DNA of 23,762 bases from UMGS172 sp964634675 (GTDB taxonomy: Bacteria > Bacillota > Clostridia > Oscillospirales > Acutalibacteraceae): the NCBI GenBank assembly GCA_964634675.1, contig CAZWLH010000017.1, positions 1 through 23,762 of the forward strand. The letters are read 5' to 3'. The stretch's first letter is position 1. Each line of letters starts with the position of its first letter. Of the stretch, positions 7,635 to 14,345 are shown one piece after another. The position numbers and the translations under genes are program-made. Under the pieces are notes generated by a model, which ran no database searches, was not told the origin of the DNA, and saw nothing but the letters and a program-made list of their open reading frames with translations.

Positions 7635-9089
7635 ATGAACAGAAGAATGGTTTTTCGCACCGTCGGAAAAATACTTATAATCGAAGCCCTGCTTATGCTT
7701 TTGCCGCTTGCCGTCAGCATTATTTACGGCGAATGGGCTTCTTTGAAGGGCTTTGCCGTATCTGCGGCGATCGCGGCAGCGGTAGGCTTTGCCTTATCGA
7801 TAGGCGGCCGCTCGGAAAACAGGATGATATTTGCAAAAGAGGGCTTGGCTACCGTTGCACTTGCATGGATAGCTATGTCGACGGCAGGTGCTTTGCCCTT
7901 TGTCATAAGCGGCGATATTCCCAACTATATCAACGCCCTTTTCGAAACGGTCAGCGGCTTTACCACGACCGGAGCTTCGATCCTTAACGATGTCGAGGCC
8001 TTGAGCCACGGTGCGCTTTTTTGGCGAAGCTTTACCCATTGGGTCGGCGGTATGGGAGTTCTTGTCTTCATAATGGCGATATTCCCCTCTGAATCGGGAC
8101 GTGACATTCACATTATGCGTGCCGAAATGCCGGGTCCTATCGTCGGTAAGATAGTTCCGAAGCTGCGTGACACCGCAAAAATACTTTATATCATATATAT
8201 AGTTTTGACCGCCGTTATGACTGTAATGCTCCTTTGCGGCGGAATGAGCCTGTTTGACAGTCTGCTCCATTCCTTCGGCACCGCGGGCACGGGCGGCTTC
8301 GGAATAAAGGCCGACAGCCTTGGAAGCTACAACTCCTATTGCCAATGGGTCATTACGGCATTTATGCTCATTTTCGGCATAAACTTCAACCTTTATTATA
8401 TGATACTCATACACCGTGCAAGATCGGCCTTTAAAAGCGAGGAGCTGTGGTGCTATCTCGGTATCGTTGCCGTCTCGATAACGGCCATAGTCTTTAATAT
8501 AAGGGGGCTTTACGACTCATTTGCCGAAGCGCTCAGACACTCGTCGTTCCAGGCAGCTTCTATCATAACCACCACCGGTTATTCCTCGGTCGACTTTAAT
8601 GAATGGCCCATGATGTCGAAAACGATACTGACGGTGCTGATGTTCATCGGCGGCTGTGCAGGCTCGACTGCCGGCGGAATCAAGGTATCACGTGTCATTA
8701 TGCTCTTCAAAACGGTCAAGCGTGAGCTTCGCCGCACGATACACCCCCGTTCGGTCGAGGCGGTGCGCTTCGAGGGCAAAAAGCTTGACGACGAGACCAT
8801 TTCAGGTGTCAGCGGATATCTGGCGATATACTGTATGATCTTTTTGATAATACTGTTGCTGCTTTCGGCACTTGAGGGTGATAAATTCGACTTTTTGTCC
8901 GATTTCACCGCCGCGGTCTCCTGCTTCAACAACGTCGGTCCGGCCTTGGGTGCCATCGGTCCTATGTCAAGCTATGCTGCATTTTCGGATATTTCAAAGC
9001 TTCTGCTTTCCTTTACGATGCTGCTCGGACGCCTTGAAATATACCCTATACTCATTTTCTTCGCACCGTCCACCTGGATCAAAAAATAA
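7635..9089 (+). CDS. trkH: Trk/Ktr-type potassium transporter, membrane subunit
   Basis: K+-conducting subunit of the Trk system in the cytoplasmic membrane. The 484-aa protein carries the four quasi-repeated pore loops of the family: ETVSGFTTTGASIL, HSFGTAGTGGFG, FQAASIITTTGYSS and CFNNVGPALG. The conserved MFIGGCAGSTAGGIK segment follows the third loop. It begins with a short cytoplasmic MNRRMVFR and continues through the usual multi-helix plan. It ends with IYPILIFFAPSTW, a typical family terminus. It lies directly downstream of trkA and is followed by a strong hairpin terminator. Together with the antiporter at 20939 it gives the window both K+ uptake and K+ (or Na+) efflux functions. Confidence 0.95.
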   Translation: MNRRMVFRTVGKILIIEALLMLLPLAVSIIYGEWASLKGFAVSAAIAAAVGFALSIGGRSENRMIFAKEGLATVALAWIAMSTAGALPFVISGDIPNYINALFETVSGFTTTGASILNDVEALSHGALFWRSFTHWVGGMGVLVFIMAIFPSESGRDIHIMRAEMPGPIVGKIVPKLRDTAKILYIIYIVLTAVMTVMLLCGGMSLFDSLLHSFGTAGTGGFGIKADSLGSYNSYCQWVITAFMLIFGINFNLYYMILIHRARSAFKSEELWCYLGIVAVSITAIVFNIRGLYDSFAEALRHSSFQAASIITTTGYSSVDFNEWPMMSKTILTVLMFIGGCAGSTAGGIKVSRVIMLFKTVKRELRRTIHPRSVEAVRFEGKKLDDETISGVSGYLAIYCMIFLIILLLLSALEGDKFDFLSDFTAAVSCFNNVGPALGAIGPMSSYAAFSDISKLLLSFTMLLGRLEIYPILIFFAPSTWIKK

Positions 9090-9095
9090 ATTCAA

Positions 9096-9138
9096 AAAAC
9101 ACGGCAAAGGTCGAACTTTATCGCTTTTGCCGTGTTTT
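9096..9138. terminator. Bidirectional intrinsic terminator
   Basis: The arm AAAACACGGCAAA pairs with TTTGCCGTGTTTT (13 bp) around a 17-base loop, with T-rich tracts on both sides. It ends citrate synthase-trkA-trkH on the + strand and the metY-cysK-desulfurase operon on the - strand. Confidence 0.9.
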
Positions 9139-9146
9139 GTTTTATC

Positions 9147-10346
9147 TTATTTTATTATAAATTCACGCCGACCGTTAATAAGGTCACGCCATACGGGAGA
9201 AATGCTTCTGAGATAAGCCACCGTTTCTTTGACGGCCCGAATTGTATAGTCGATTTCCTCGGTCGTCGTGCTTTCGGACAGTGTTAATCTTAAGGAACCG
9301 TGGGCAACGTCGTGCACGCGACCGATACTGAGCAACACGTGGCTCGGGTCAAGTGAGCCCGAGGTGCAGGCCGAGCCCGATGAAGCGCAAATACCCTTGT
9401 CATCAAGCAGCAAAAGCAATGACTCACCCTCTATGCCCTCAAAGCAAAAGCTCACGTTGGAGGGCAGCCGCTTTTCACGGTCACCGTTGAGAACCGAATG
9501 AGGAATTTCGGATATACCGTCAATCAGCCGGTCACGTAAACGGGCGATTTTCACACTGTTTTCGGGGATACTATGCACTGTCTCCTCCAAGGCGGCCGCC
9601 ATTCCCATTATTGCCGGAATGTTTTCGGTGCCCGCTCTTTTTCCACGTTCCTGAGCTCCGCCCTCAATAAGATTCGTGAGCCTTATTCCCTTTTTGGCAT
9701 AAAGCAGACCGACCCCCTTAGGCCCGTGAAACTTGTGTGCCGAGGCCGACAGCATATCAATGTTCATATCCTTAACATCTATTTCGATATGTCCTGCCGC
9801 CTGCACCGCATCGGTATGGAAAGGCACACCTTTACGGCGGCACACTTCACCTATTTCCTTTATCGGCTGGACGGTGCCTATTTCGTTATTGGCAAACATC
9901 ACGGTAACAAGACAGGTATCATCGGTTATGGCATCGGCCACCTGCTTTGCCGTCACAAGTCCCTTTTCGCCGACGTCGAGCAGGGTTATTTCAAAGCCCT
10001 GCCGCTTCAGCTTATCGAGCGTGTGAAGCACCGCATGATGCTCGAAGGCCGTTGAAATTATGTGCTTTTTGCCTTTGGACTCACCGAGCCTTGCGGCGGA
10101 GATTATAGCCTGATTATCGGCCTCGCTTCCGCCCGAGGTAAAGGTTATCTCACCTGCCTCACAGCCTATCAGAGCCACAATCCTTTCACGTGCATCGCAC
10201 AGAGCCTCGTTCGCTCTTTGACCGTAGGAGTGAAGGCTTGACGGATTACCGTAAGCTTCATCAAAATACGGAAGCATTGCATTGATTGCGGTCTTTGACA
10301 CTGCCGTTGTTGCGGCGTTGTCGAGGTATATCTGTTTTCCCGTCAT
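9147..10346 (-). CDS. Cysteine desulfurase, NifS/IscS type
   Basis: PLP enzyme that removes sulfur from L-cysteine as an enzyme-bound persulfide, giving alanine, for Fe-S clusters and other sulfur carriers. The 399-aa protein has LDNAATT at the N-terminus, the PLP lysine Lys205 in SASAHKFHG, and the persulfide cysteine Cys327 in ASSGSACTSGS, whose loop length resembles the group-I (NifS/IscS) class. It is the third gene of the metY-cysK operon, 23 bases after cysK; GAGGG before ATG supports the start. No iscU/nifU scaffold gene follows, because the operon ends here at the shared terminator. Its placement suggests it draws on newly made cysteine, or adjusts cysteine levels by degrading it. The family is secure; NifS versus IscS naming is arbitrary here. 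Confidence 0.94.
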   Translation of the reverse strand: MTGKQIYLDNAATTAVSKTAINAMLPYFDEAYGNPSSLHSYGQRANEALCDARERIVALIGCEAGEITFTSGGSEADNQAIISAARLGESKGKKHIISTAFEHHAVLHTLDKLKRQGFEITLLDVGEKGLVTAKQVADAITDDTCLVTVMFANNEIGTVQPIKEIGEVCRRKGVPFHTDAVQAAGHIEIDVKDMNIDMLSASAHKFHGPKGVGLLYAKKGIRLTNLIEGGAQERGKRAGTENIPAIMGMAAALEETVHSIPENSVKIARLRDRLIDGISEIPHSVLNGDREKRLPSNVSFCFEGIEGESLLLLLDDKGICASSGSACTSGSLDPSHVLLSIGRVHDVAHGSLRLTLSESTTTEEIDYTIRAVKETVAYLRSISPVWRDLINGRREFIIK

Positions 10347-10369
10347 TTAAAGCCCTCTTTTCGGAAAAT

Positions 10370-11302
10370 TCATTCCGCAAACAGCGGCGTCGACAGATAT
10401 CTGTCGCCTGTATCGGGCAGCAGCACCACAACCGTCTTGCCCTTGTTTTCTTCTTTTGCCGCAAGACGTGCGGCGGCATATACTGCGGCTCCCGAGGATA
10501 TTCCCACAAGGATTCCCTCTTTTCTGCCGATAAGTCTCGCAGTATCAAAGGCATCGTCGTTCGAAACCGGAAAGATCTCATCATATATGCCCGTGTTCAG
10601 TACCTCGGGCACAAAGCCTGCGCCGATACCCTGTATCTTGTGCGGCCCCGCAACGCCGGTAGATAACACCGCCGACGATTCGGGCTCGACCGCCACGATC
10701 TTCACATCGGGCTTCTTTGATTTCAAATATTCTCCGACCCCCGTCACGGTGCCGCCGGTTCCGACTCCGGCGACGAAAATATCGACCTGTCCATCGGTAT
10801 CGGCGTATATTTCGGGGCCGGTTGTCTCTCTGTGAGCCTGCGGATTGGCCGGATTTTTAAACTGACCCGGTATAAAGCTGTTCGGAGTGCTTGCGGCTAT
10901 TTCCTCCGCCTTGGCAATGGCACCCTTCATTCCCTTTGAACCCTCGGTCAGCACAAGCTCGGCACCGTATGCCTTCATCAATCGACGGCGTTCGACCGAC
11001 ATTGTTTCGGGCATTACTATTATCACACGATAGCCTCTTGCGGCCGCAACCGCCGCAAGTCCTATTCCCGTATTTCCCGAGGTCGGCTCGATGATAACCG
11101 AATCCTTGTTAAGCTTGCCCTCGTCCTCGGCTCGGTCTATCATTGCCTTGGCGACCCTGTCCTTGACCGAACCCGCCGGATTGAAATATTCGAGCTTGGC
11201 TAAAAGTCTTGCCTTAAGTCCGAGCTCCCTTTCGAGATTTTTAAGCTCCAATAACGGAGTGTTTCCTATCAGCTTATCTGCCGATTCGAATATTCTTGAC
11301 AT
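10370..11302 (-). CDS. cysK: Cysteine synthase A (O-acetylserine sulfhydrylase)
   Basis: PLP enzyme making L-cysteine from O-acetylserine and sulfide. At 310 aa it has the standard length. The Schiff-base lysine is Lys47 in NPAGSVKDR. The substrate loop PTSGNTG (73-79) and the phosphate-binding GTGGT (181-185) are intact, followed by the family end segment VVLLPDTGDRYLST. An AGGAGG lies seven bases before the ATG and overlaps the end of metY, whose stop is two bases upstream of this start, so translation is likely coupled. Its position between an O-acetylhomoserine sulfhydrylase and a cysteine desulfurase makes this a sulfide-assimilation and sulfur-use operon. No cysE (serine acetyltransferase) is in the window. 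Confidence 0.95.
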   Translation of the reverse strand: MSRIFESADKLIGNTPLLELKNLERELGLKARLLAKLEYFNPAGSVKDRVAKAMIDRAEDEGKLNKDSVIIEPTSGNTGIGLAAVAAARGYRVIIVMPETMSVERRRLMKAYGAELVLTEGSKGMKGAIAKAEEIAASTPNSFIPGQFKNPANPQAHRETTGPEIYADTDGQVDIFVAGVGTGGTVTGVGEYLKSKKPDVKIVAVEPESSAVLSTGVAGPHKIQGIGAGFVPEVLNTGIYDEIFPVSNDDAFDTARLIGRKEGILVGISSGAAVYAAARLAAKEENKGKTVVVLLPDTGDRYLSTPLFAE

Positions 11303-11304
11303 AA

Positions 11305-12597
11305 TTAGCCCTCCTGCTTCACGGCGGCAAAGCCGTTTTCGAGATCGTTTATGATATCGTCTATGTGCTCGGTTCCTATCGAAAGACGGATAGTGTTCTG
11401 CCTGATATCCTGCTCGGCAAGCTCACGTTCGCTCAGCTGGCTGTGTGTTGTGGTTGCAGGATGAATAACAAGGCTTTTCACATCGGCGACGTTGGCAAGG
11501 AGCGAGAATATTTTGAGACTGTCGATAAACCTGTGAGCCTCTTCTCTGCCGCCCTTTATCTCGAAGGTGAATATCGAGCCGGCACTGTTCGGGAAATATT
11601 TTTCATAAAGCAAATGGTCGGGATGCTGCGGCAGTGACGGATGATTTACCTTTTCAACCAACGGGTGAGCCGACAGATATTCGATCACCTTTTTTGTGTT
11701 TTCGACGTGGCGCTCGATGCGGAGCGAAAGGGTCTCTATTCCCTGAAGCAGTAAAAACGCCGCGAAGGGTGATATTGCGGCACCGGTATCACGCAGGTGC
11801 ACGGCTCTGACATAGGTCACGAACGCCGCCGCACCTGCCGCTTCGGTAAACGAAACGCCGTGATAGCTCGGATTCGGCTTAGATATTGCCGCAAACTTAT
11901 CGCTTATCGACCAATCGAACCTGCCCGAATCGACGATCACTCCGCCGAGTGTTGTTCCGTGACCGCCCAAAAACTTGGTTGCCGAGTGAACGACGATGTC
12001 GGCACCGTGCTCGATAGGTCTTATAAGATACGGCGTGCCGAAGGTGTTATCGACAACAAGCGGCAAGCCGTGCCGGTGGGCTATGTCCGCCAAGGCATCA
12101 ATGTCGGGTATGTCGCTGTTGGGATTTCCCAGCGTCTCGATATATATTGCACGGGTATTTTCCTTTATTGCGGCCTCAACCTCGGACAGATCGTGAATAT
12201 TCACGAAGCTTGCGGTTATTCCGAAGCCGGGCAGTGTGTGCTCAAGCAGATTATAGCTGCCGCCGTATATTGTCTTTTGCGCGACAAAATGTCCGCCGTT
12301 TATTCCGAGCGCCTGAAGTGTATAGGTGATAGCCGCCGCACCCGAGGCAAGTGCAAGAGCCGCAACGCCGCCTTCAAGAGCGGCTATTCGCTTTTCGAGC
12401 ACATCCTGAGTCGAGTTGGTAAGACGTCCGTAAATATTTCCGGCATCGGTGAGACCGAAACGAGCCGCCGCGTGTGCGGAATTTTTGAAAACATAAGAGG
12501 TCGTCGCATAGATGGGCACCGCACGTGCGTCGGTGGCAATGTCGGGCTCCTCTTGGCCGACGTGAAGCTGCAGTGTTTCGAATTTATATTGTGACAT
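11305..12597 (-). CDS. metY: O-acetylhomoserine sulfhydrylase
   Basis: PLP enzyme of the Cys/Met-metabolism family that makes homocysteine from O-acetylhomoserine and sulfide, on the route to methionine. The 430-aa length and the opening FETLQLHVGQEEPD with ARAVPIYATTSYVF are typical of O-acetylhomoserine enzymes rather than the shorter cystathionine lyases. The PLP lysine is Lys208 in HSATKFLGGHGTTLGG and the ring aspartate is Asp183 in VVDNTFGTP. Its ribosome site, CCGAAAGGAAA, ends about six bases before the ATG and can pair with codons of the upstream leader ORF. It is the first enzyme gene of a minus-strand operon with cysK and a cysteine desulfurase, behind a strong promoter set within an inverted repeat. 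Confidence 0.94.
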   Translation of the reverse strand: MSQYKFETLQLHVGQEEPDIATDARAVPIYATTSYVFKNSAHAAARFGLTDAGNIYGRLTNSTQDVLEKRIAALEGGVAALALASGAAAITYTLQALGINGGHFVAQKTIYGGSYNLLEHTLPGFGITASFVNIHDLSEVEAAIKENTRAIYIETLGNPNSDIPDIDALADIAHRHGLPLVVDNTFGTPYLIRPIEHGADIVVHSATKFLGGHGTTLGGVIVDSGRFDWSISDKFAAISKPNPSYHGVSFTEAAGAAAFVTYVRAVHLRDTGAAISPFAAFLLLQGIETLSLRIERHVENTKKVIEYLSAHPLVEKVNHPSLPQHPDHLLYEKYFPNSAGSIFTFEIKGGREEAHRFIDSLKIFSLLANVADVKSLVIHPATTTHSQLSERELAEQDIRQNTIRLSIGTEHIDDIINDLENGFAAVKQEG

Positions 12598-12603
12598 AGT
12601 ATT

Positions 12604-12676
12604 TTTCCTTTCGGTAATTGTTGTATTTTTGTTATAGTGACTGCTTCAGCAACAGCGCATTCGTCCGAAACGGAAA
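12604..12676 (-). promoter_or_regulatory. Candidate translational attenuator: leader codons pair with metY ribosome site
   Basis: In the minus-strand transcript, TTTCC-G-TTTCGG inside the leader ORF (12676 to 12665) is complementary to CCGAAA-GGAAA at the metY ribosome site (12614 to 12604): eleven base pairs with one bulged G and a 50-base loop. The two Cys codons lie just after the leader arm. A ribosome stalled there for lack of Cys-tRNA would cover the TTTCGG arm and free the metY site. There is no terminator hairpin in the 48-base gap, so control would be translational. The complementarity is seen; the mechanism is inferred. Confidence 0.5.
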
Positions 12677-12711
12677 TTGGCCCTGACTAATTTTTCAAAT
12701 CGGTTCTGCAT
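12646..12711 (-). CDS. Leader peptide ending in Cys-Cys (21 aa) upstream of metY
   Basis: A 21-codon frame, too short for usual gene callers, begins MQNRFEKLVR and ends FGRMRCC before TGA. AAAGGA eight bases before the ATG is a good ribosome site, and the frame is the first in the transcript from the metY promoter, starting about 31 bases after the predicted transcription start. Two adjacent cysteine codons (TGT TGC) immediately before the stop of a short frame ahead of a cysteine/homocysteine operon are the hallmark of an amino-acid-sensing leader. Cysteine-rich leader peptides before sulfur genes are known in Actinobacteria; I do not know of this particular sequence being described. The peptide itself is basic and may have no role beyond being translated. 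The next start, metY, is 48 bases after its stop. Confidence 0.72.
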   Translation of the reverse strand: MQNRFEKLVRANFRFGRMRCC

Positions 12712-12725
12712 AAGGTTTTTCCTTT

Positions 12726-12746
12726 CACCTACTTTTTAGGTTGGTG
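12726..12746. repeat. Small dyad at the metY transcription start
   Basis: CACCTA and TAGGTTGGTG form an imperfect inverted repeat (ACCTA-N5-TAGGT core) just downstream of the -10 element. It repeats the TAGGT core of the larger dyad at 12760-12786, so it may be a second, weaker operator or a 5' stem in the transcript. Confidence 0.4.
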
Positions 12747-12748
12747 AT

Positions 12749-12777
12749 ATTATAGCATCAATTACCTACCTTGTCAA
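12749..12777 (-). promoter_or_regulatory. Consensus sigma-A promoter of the leader-metY-cysK-desulfurase operon
   Basis: Minus-strand TTGACA (12772-12777) and TATAAT (12749-12754) match the consensus exactly with a 17-base spacer. A promoter this strong needs control, which the surrounding dyad and the leader can provide. Confidence 0.92.
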
Positions 12778-12786
12778 TAGGTAATT
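12760..12786. promoter_or_regulatory. Perfect 9-bp inverted repeat across the -35 element: probable repressor operator
   Basis: AATTACCTA and TAGGTAATT are perfect inverse complements separated by nine bases that contain the -35 hexamer. A bound dimer would exclude RNA polymerase. In low-GC Gram-positives, cysteine operons are often repressed by the Rrf2-family regulator CymR, whose half-sites are GG-AATT-like; the resemblance is partial, so the regulator's identity is a guess. Confidence 0.7.
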
Positions 12787-12820
12787 TGCGCTTTTTCGAA
12801 ATTTTTCGCTATTCGGGCAT

Positions 12821-12860
12821 AAAAAAACACCCGAAGCGGTGCCGTGGAGGCATAGCTTCG
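12821..12860 (-). terminator. Intrinsic terminator of the PRPP synthase gene
   Basis: On the minus strand CGAAGC pairs with GCTTCG, with an inner GCC/GGC stem and a TCCAC loop, followed by GGTG and seven T residues. It begins 23 bases after the prs stop. Confidence 0.8.
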
Positions 12861-12882
12861 AGCGTTTAACGGTTCTTAAGAT

Positions 12883-14010
12883 TTATTTCTGATTGTATTT
12901 CTCAATGCAGTTCTTAATGCGATCGATCGGGTCGAGCAAGGAGCTGATGGAGTTGTCACAGTTGATGGTATCGATGAGATATGCGGCATACTTGGACATA
13001 TCGACACGTGCATACCACTCACGGTCAAAGAGGTCGGGCTTGTTATATACAAGGTTGGTGGTAAATATCTTGTCGATAAGTCCGTCCTTGTAATACTGAT
13101 CGAATTTGTCGTAGCCCTCTACGAAAAGGCCGAACGTGGTGAAAGCGAATACGCGGTTACAGTTCTTGGCTTTGAGCTGGGCGGCAATGTCAAGCAAAGA
13201 ATCGCCCGAGGAAATCATATCGTCAACAATGATAAGATCCTTGCCGGTAACGTCGTCACCGAGGAATTCGTGTGCTTCGATGGGGTTACGTCCGTTGACG
13301 ACAACCGAGTAATTTCTGCGCTTATAGAACATACCGAGGTTTACGCCCAAAACCGAGGAATAGTAAATGCAGCGTGACATTGCACCCTCGTCGGGAGCGA
13401 CGATCATAAGGTGATCGCGGTCGATCTTGATATCGGGAACGGTGCGGAGCAAAGCCTTTATCATCTGATAAGAGGGCTGAACGTTATCAAAGCCGCCGAG
13501 CGGTACTGCGTTGCAGATTCTCGGGTCGTGTGCATCAAAGGTGATGATGTTCTTAACACCGAGTGACTGAAGCTCCTGAAGGGCCATAGCACAGTCAAGC
13601 GACTCACGTGCGGTACGGCGATGCTGTCTTCCCTCATAAAGCATGGGCATAATAACGTTGATACGTCTTGCCTTTCCGCCGAGAGCGGCGATAACACGCT
13701 TAAGATCCTGGAAGTGATCGTCGGGGCTCATCGGTACGGTCTGACCGTACATCTTATAGGTAACGCCGTAGTTAAAACAGTCGCAGATAATGAAGGCATC
13801 GAGACCTCTTGCGGTGTGCTCGATAAGACCCTTGGCCTCACCTGTACCGAATCTCGGGCACTGAGGATGAATAACATAGGTGTGCTCCTCGGGCATACCT
13901 CTCCACTGCTGAAGATAATAGTCGACCTTGTCGGCGAACTCCTCACAGCCCTTCATCGCAATAATAGCCATATCTCCGTAAGGCAGATGCTTGAAATTTG
14001 CAATAGACAT
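12883..14010 (-). CDS. prs: Ribose-phosphate pyrophosphokinase (PRPP synthase), long form
   Basis: Transfers pyrophosphate from ATP to ribose-5-phosphate, giving PRPP for purine, pyrimidine, histidine, tryptophan and NAD synthesis. The 375-aa protein is longer than the usual 310-320 aa and belongs to a divergent form seen in Clostridia. It shows YEGRQHRRTARES (about 125-137) in place of the classical YARQDRK segment, FDAHDPRI (158-165), the KRR flexible-loop residues (230-232) and the PRPP-binding loop IVDDMISSGDSL (261-272). The frame is open twelve codons further upstream, but GGAGG seven bases before the ATG at 14010 decides the start. It is transcribed alone, divergently from murD, and ends at its own terminator. 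Confidence 0.92.
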   Translation of the reverse strand: MSIANFKHLPYGDMAIIAMKGCEEFADKVDYYLQQWRGMPEEHTYVIHPQCPRFGTGEAKGLIEHTARGLDAFIICDCFNYGVTYKMYGQTVPMSPDDHFQDLKRVIAALGGKARRINVIMPMLYEGRQHRRTARESLDCAMALQELQSLGVKNIITFDAHDPRICNAVPLGGFDNVQPSYQMIKALLRTVPDIKIDRDHLMIVAPDEGAMSRCIYYSSVLGVNLGMFYKRRNYSVVVNGRNPIEAHEFLGDDVTGKDLIIVDDMISSGDSLLDIAAQLKAKNCNRVFAFTTFGLFVEGYDKFDQYYKDGLIDKIFTTNLVYNKPDLFDREWYARVDMSKYAAYLIDTINCDNSISSLLDPIDRIKNCIEKYNQK

Positions 14011-14068
14011 TTTTGCTCCTCCGCATTTTTTGATTTTTGTCGGCAACGCCGCCGATACTTACACCGAA

Positions 14069-14096
14069 ATAATACCACATTATTCGAGAATATTAA
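14069..14096 (-). promoter_or_regulatory. Possible promoter of prs
   Basis: Minus-strand TATTAT (14069-14074) is preceded at 16 bases by TTAATA, a weak -35. A near-dyad (ATTATTC-GA-GAATATT) covers the upstream part and might bind a regulator. The leader to the ATG would be about 50 bases. Confidence 0.4.
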
Positions 14097-14175
14097 AGAG
14101 GATTTTTGAAAAAATTTAATAATTTTGCAATATCTTTGCCTAAAATCGGTTTTGCTTCCGAATTTTACCGGATTT

Positions 14176-14198
14176 TGTCACCGAAAGACCAGGTGACA
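14176..14198. repeat. 7-bp perfect inverted repeat in the prs-murD divergent region
   Basis: TGTCACC and GGTGACA are exact inverse complements with a nine-base spacer, lying alone in an otherwise AT-rich 335-base intergenic region. Neither side has a T-run, so it is more likely an operator than a terminator. The rest of the region (14097-14254) is A/T tracts with no gene seen. Confidence 0.55.
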
Positions 14199-14254
14199 CG
14201 CTGAAGTTTCGAAAAAATTTAAAAAATTATTGATCTTATTTTAAGGATATTATA

Positions 14255-14283
14255 TTGATATTTGCAATAAATAAAAGTATAAT
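14255..14283 (+). promoter_or_regulatory. Sigma-A promoter of the murD gene cluster
   Basis: TTGATA and TATAAT are 17 bases apart, preceded by a long A/T-rich tract that could serve as an UP element, and lie 62 bases before the murD ATG. It is the only good promoter seen for the seven-gene run to 22531. Confidence 0.8.
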
Positions 14284-14345
14284 ATACAATGTATAAAAAT
14301 ATTCTTTGAAGTTTTCACTTCTATACATAAAAGGAGCAGTGAGCT

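Noticed and set aside
7794..8414. 206-codon minus-strand frame inside trkH
   Set aside because: Antisense to conserved pore-loop sequence; low-complexity translation typical of shadow frames.
11797..12594. 265-codon + strand frame opposite metY
   Set aside because: Antisense to conserved PLP-enzyme motifs and without a ribosome site.
12598..12645. Transcription attenuator (terminator hairpin) between the leader peptide and metY
   Set aside because: No GC-rich hairpin with a T-run is present in the 48 bases; only short, weak stems were found.
14011..14046. Upstream ATG extending prs by twelve codons
   Set aside because: The GGAGG ribosome site lies inside this extension and serves the ATG at 14010.
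14284..14345. T-box or riboswitch before murD
   Set aside because: The leader is only about 55 bases, AT-rich, and shows no conserved T-box sequence or structured aptamer.
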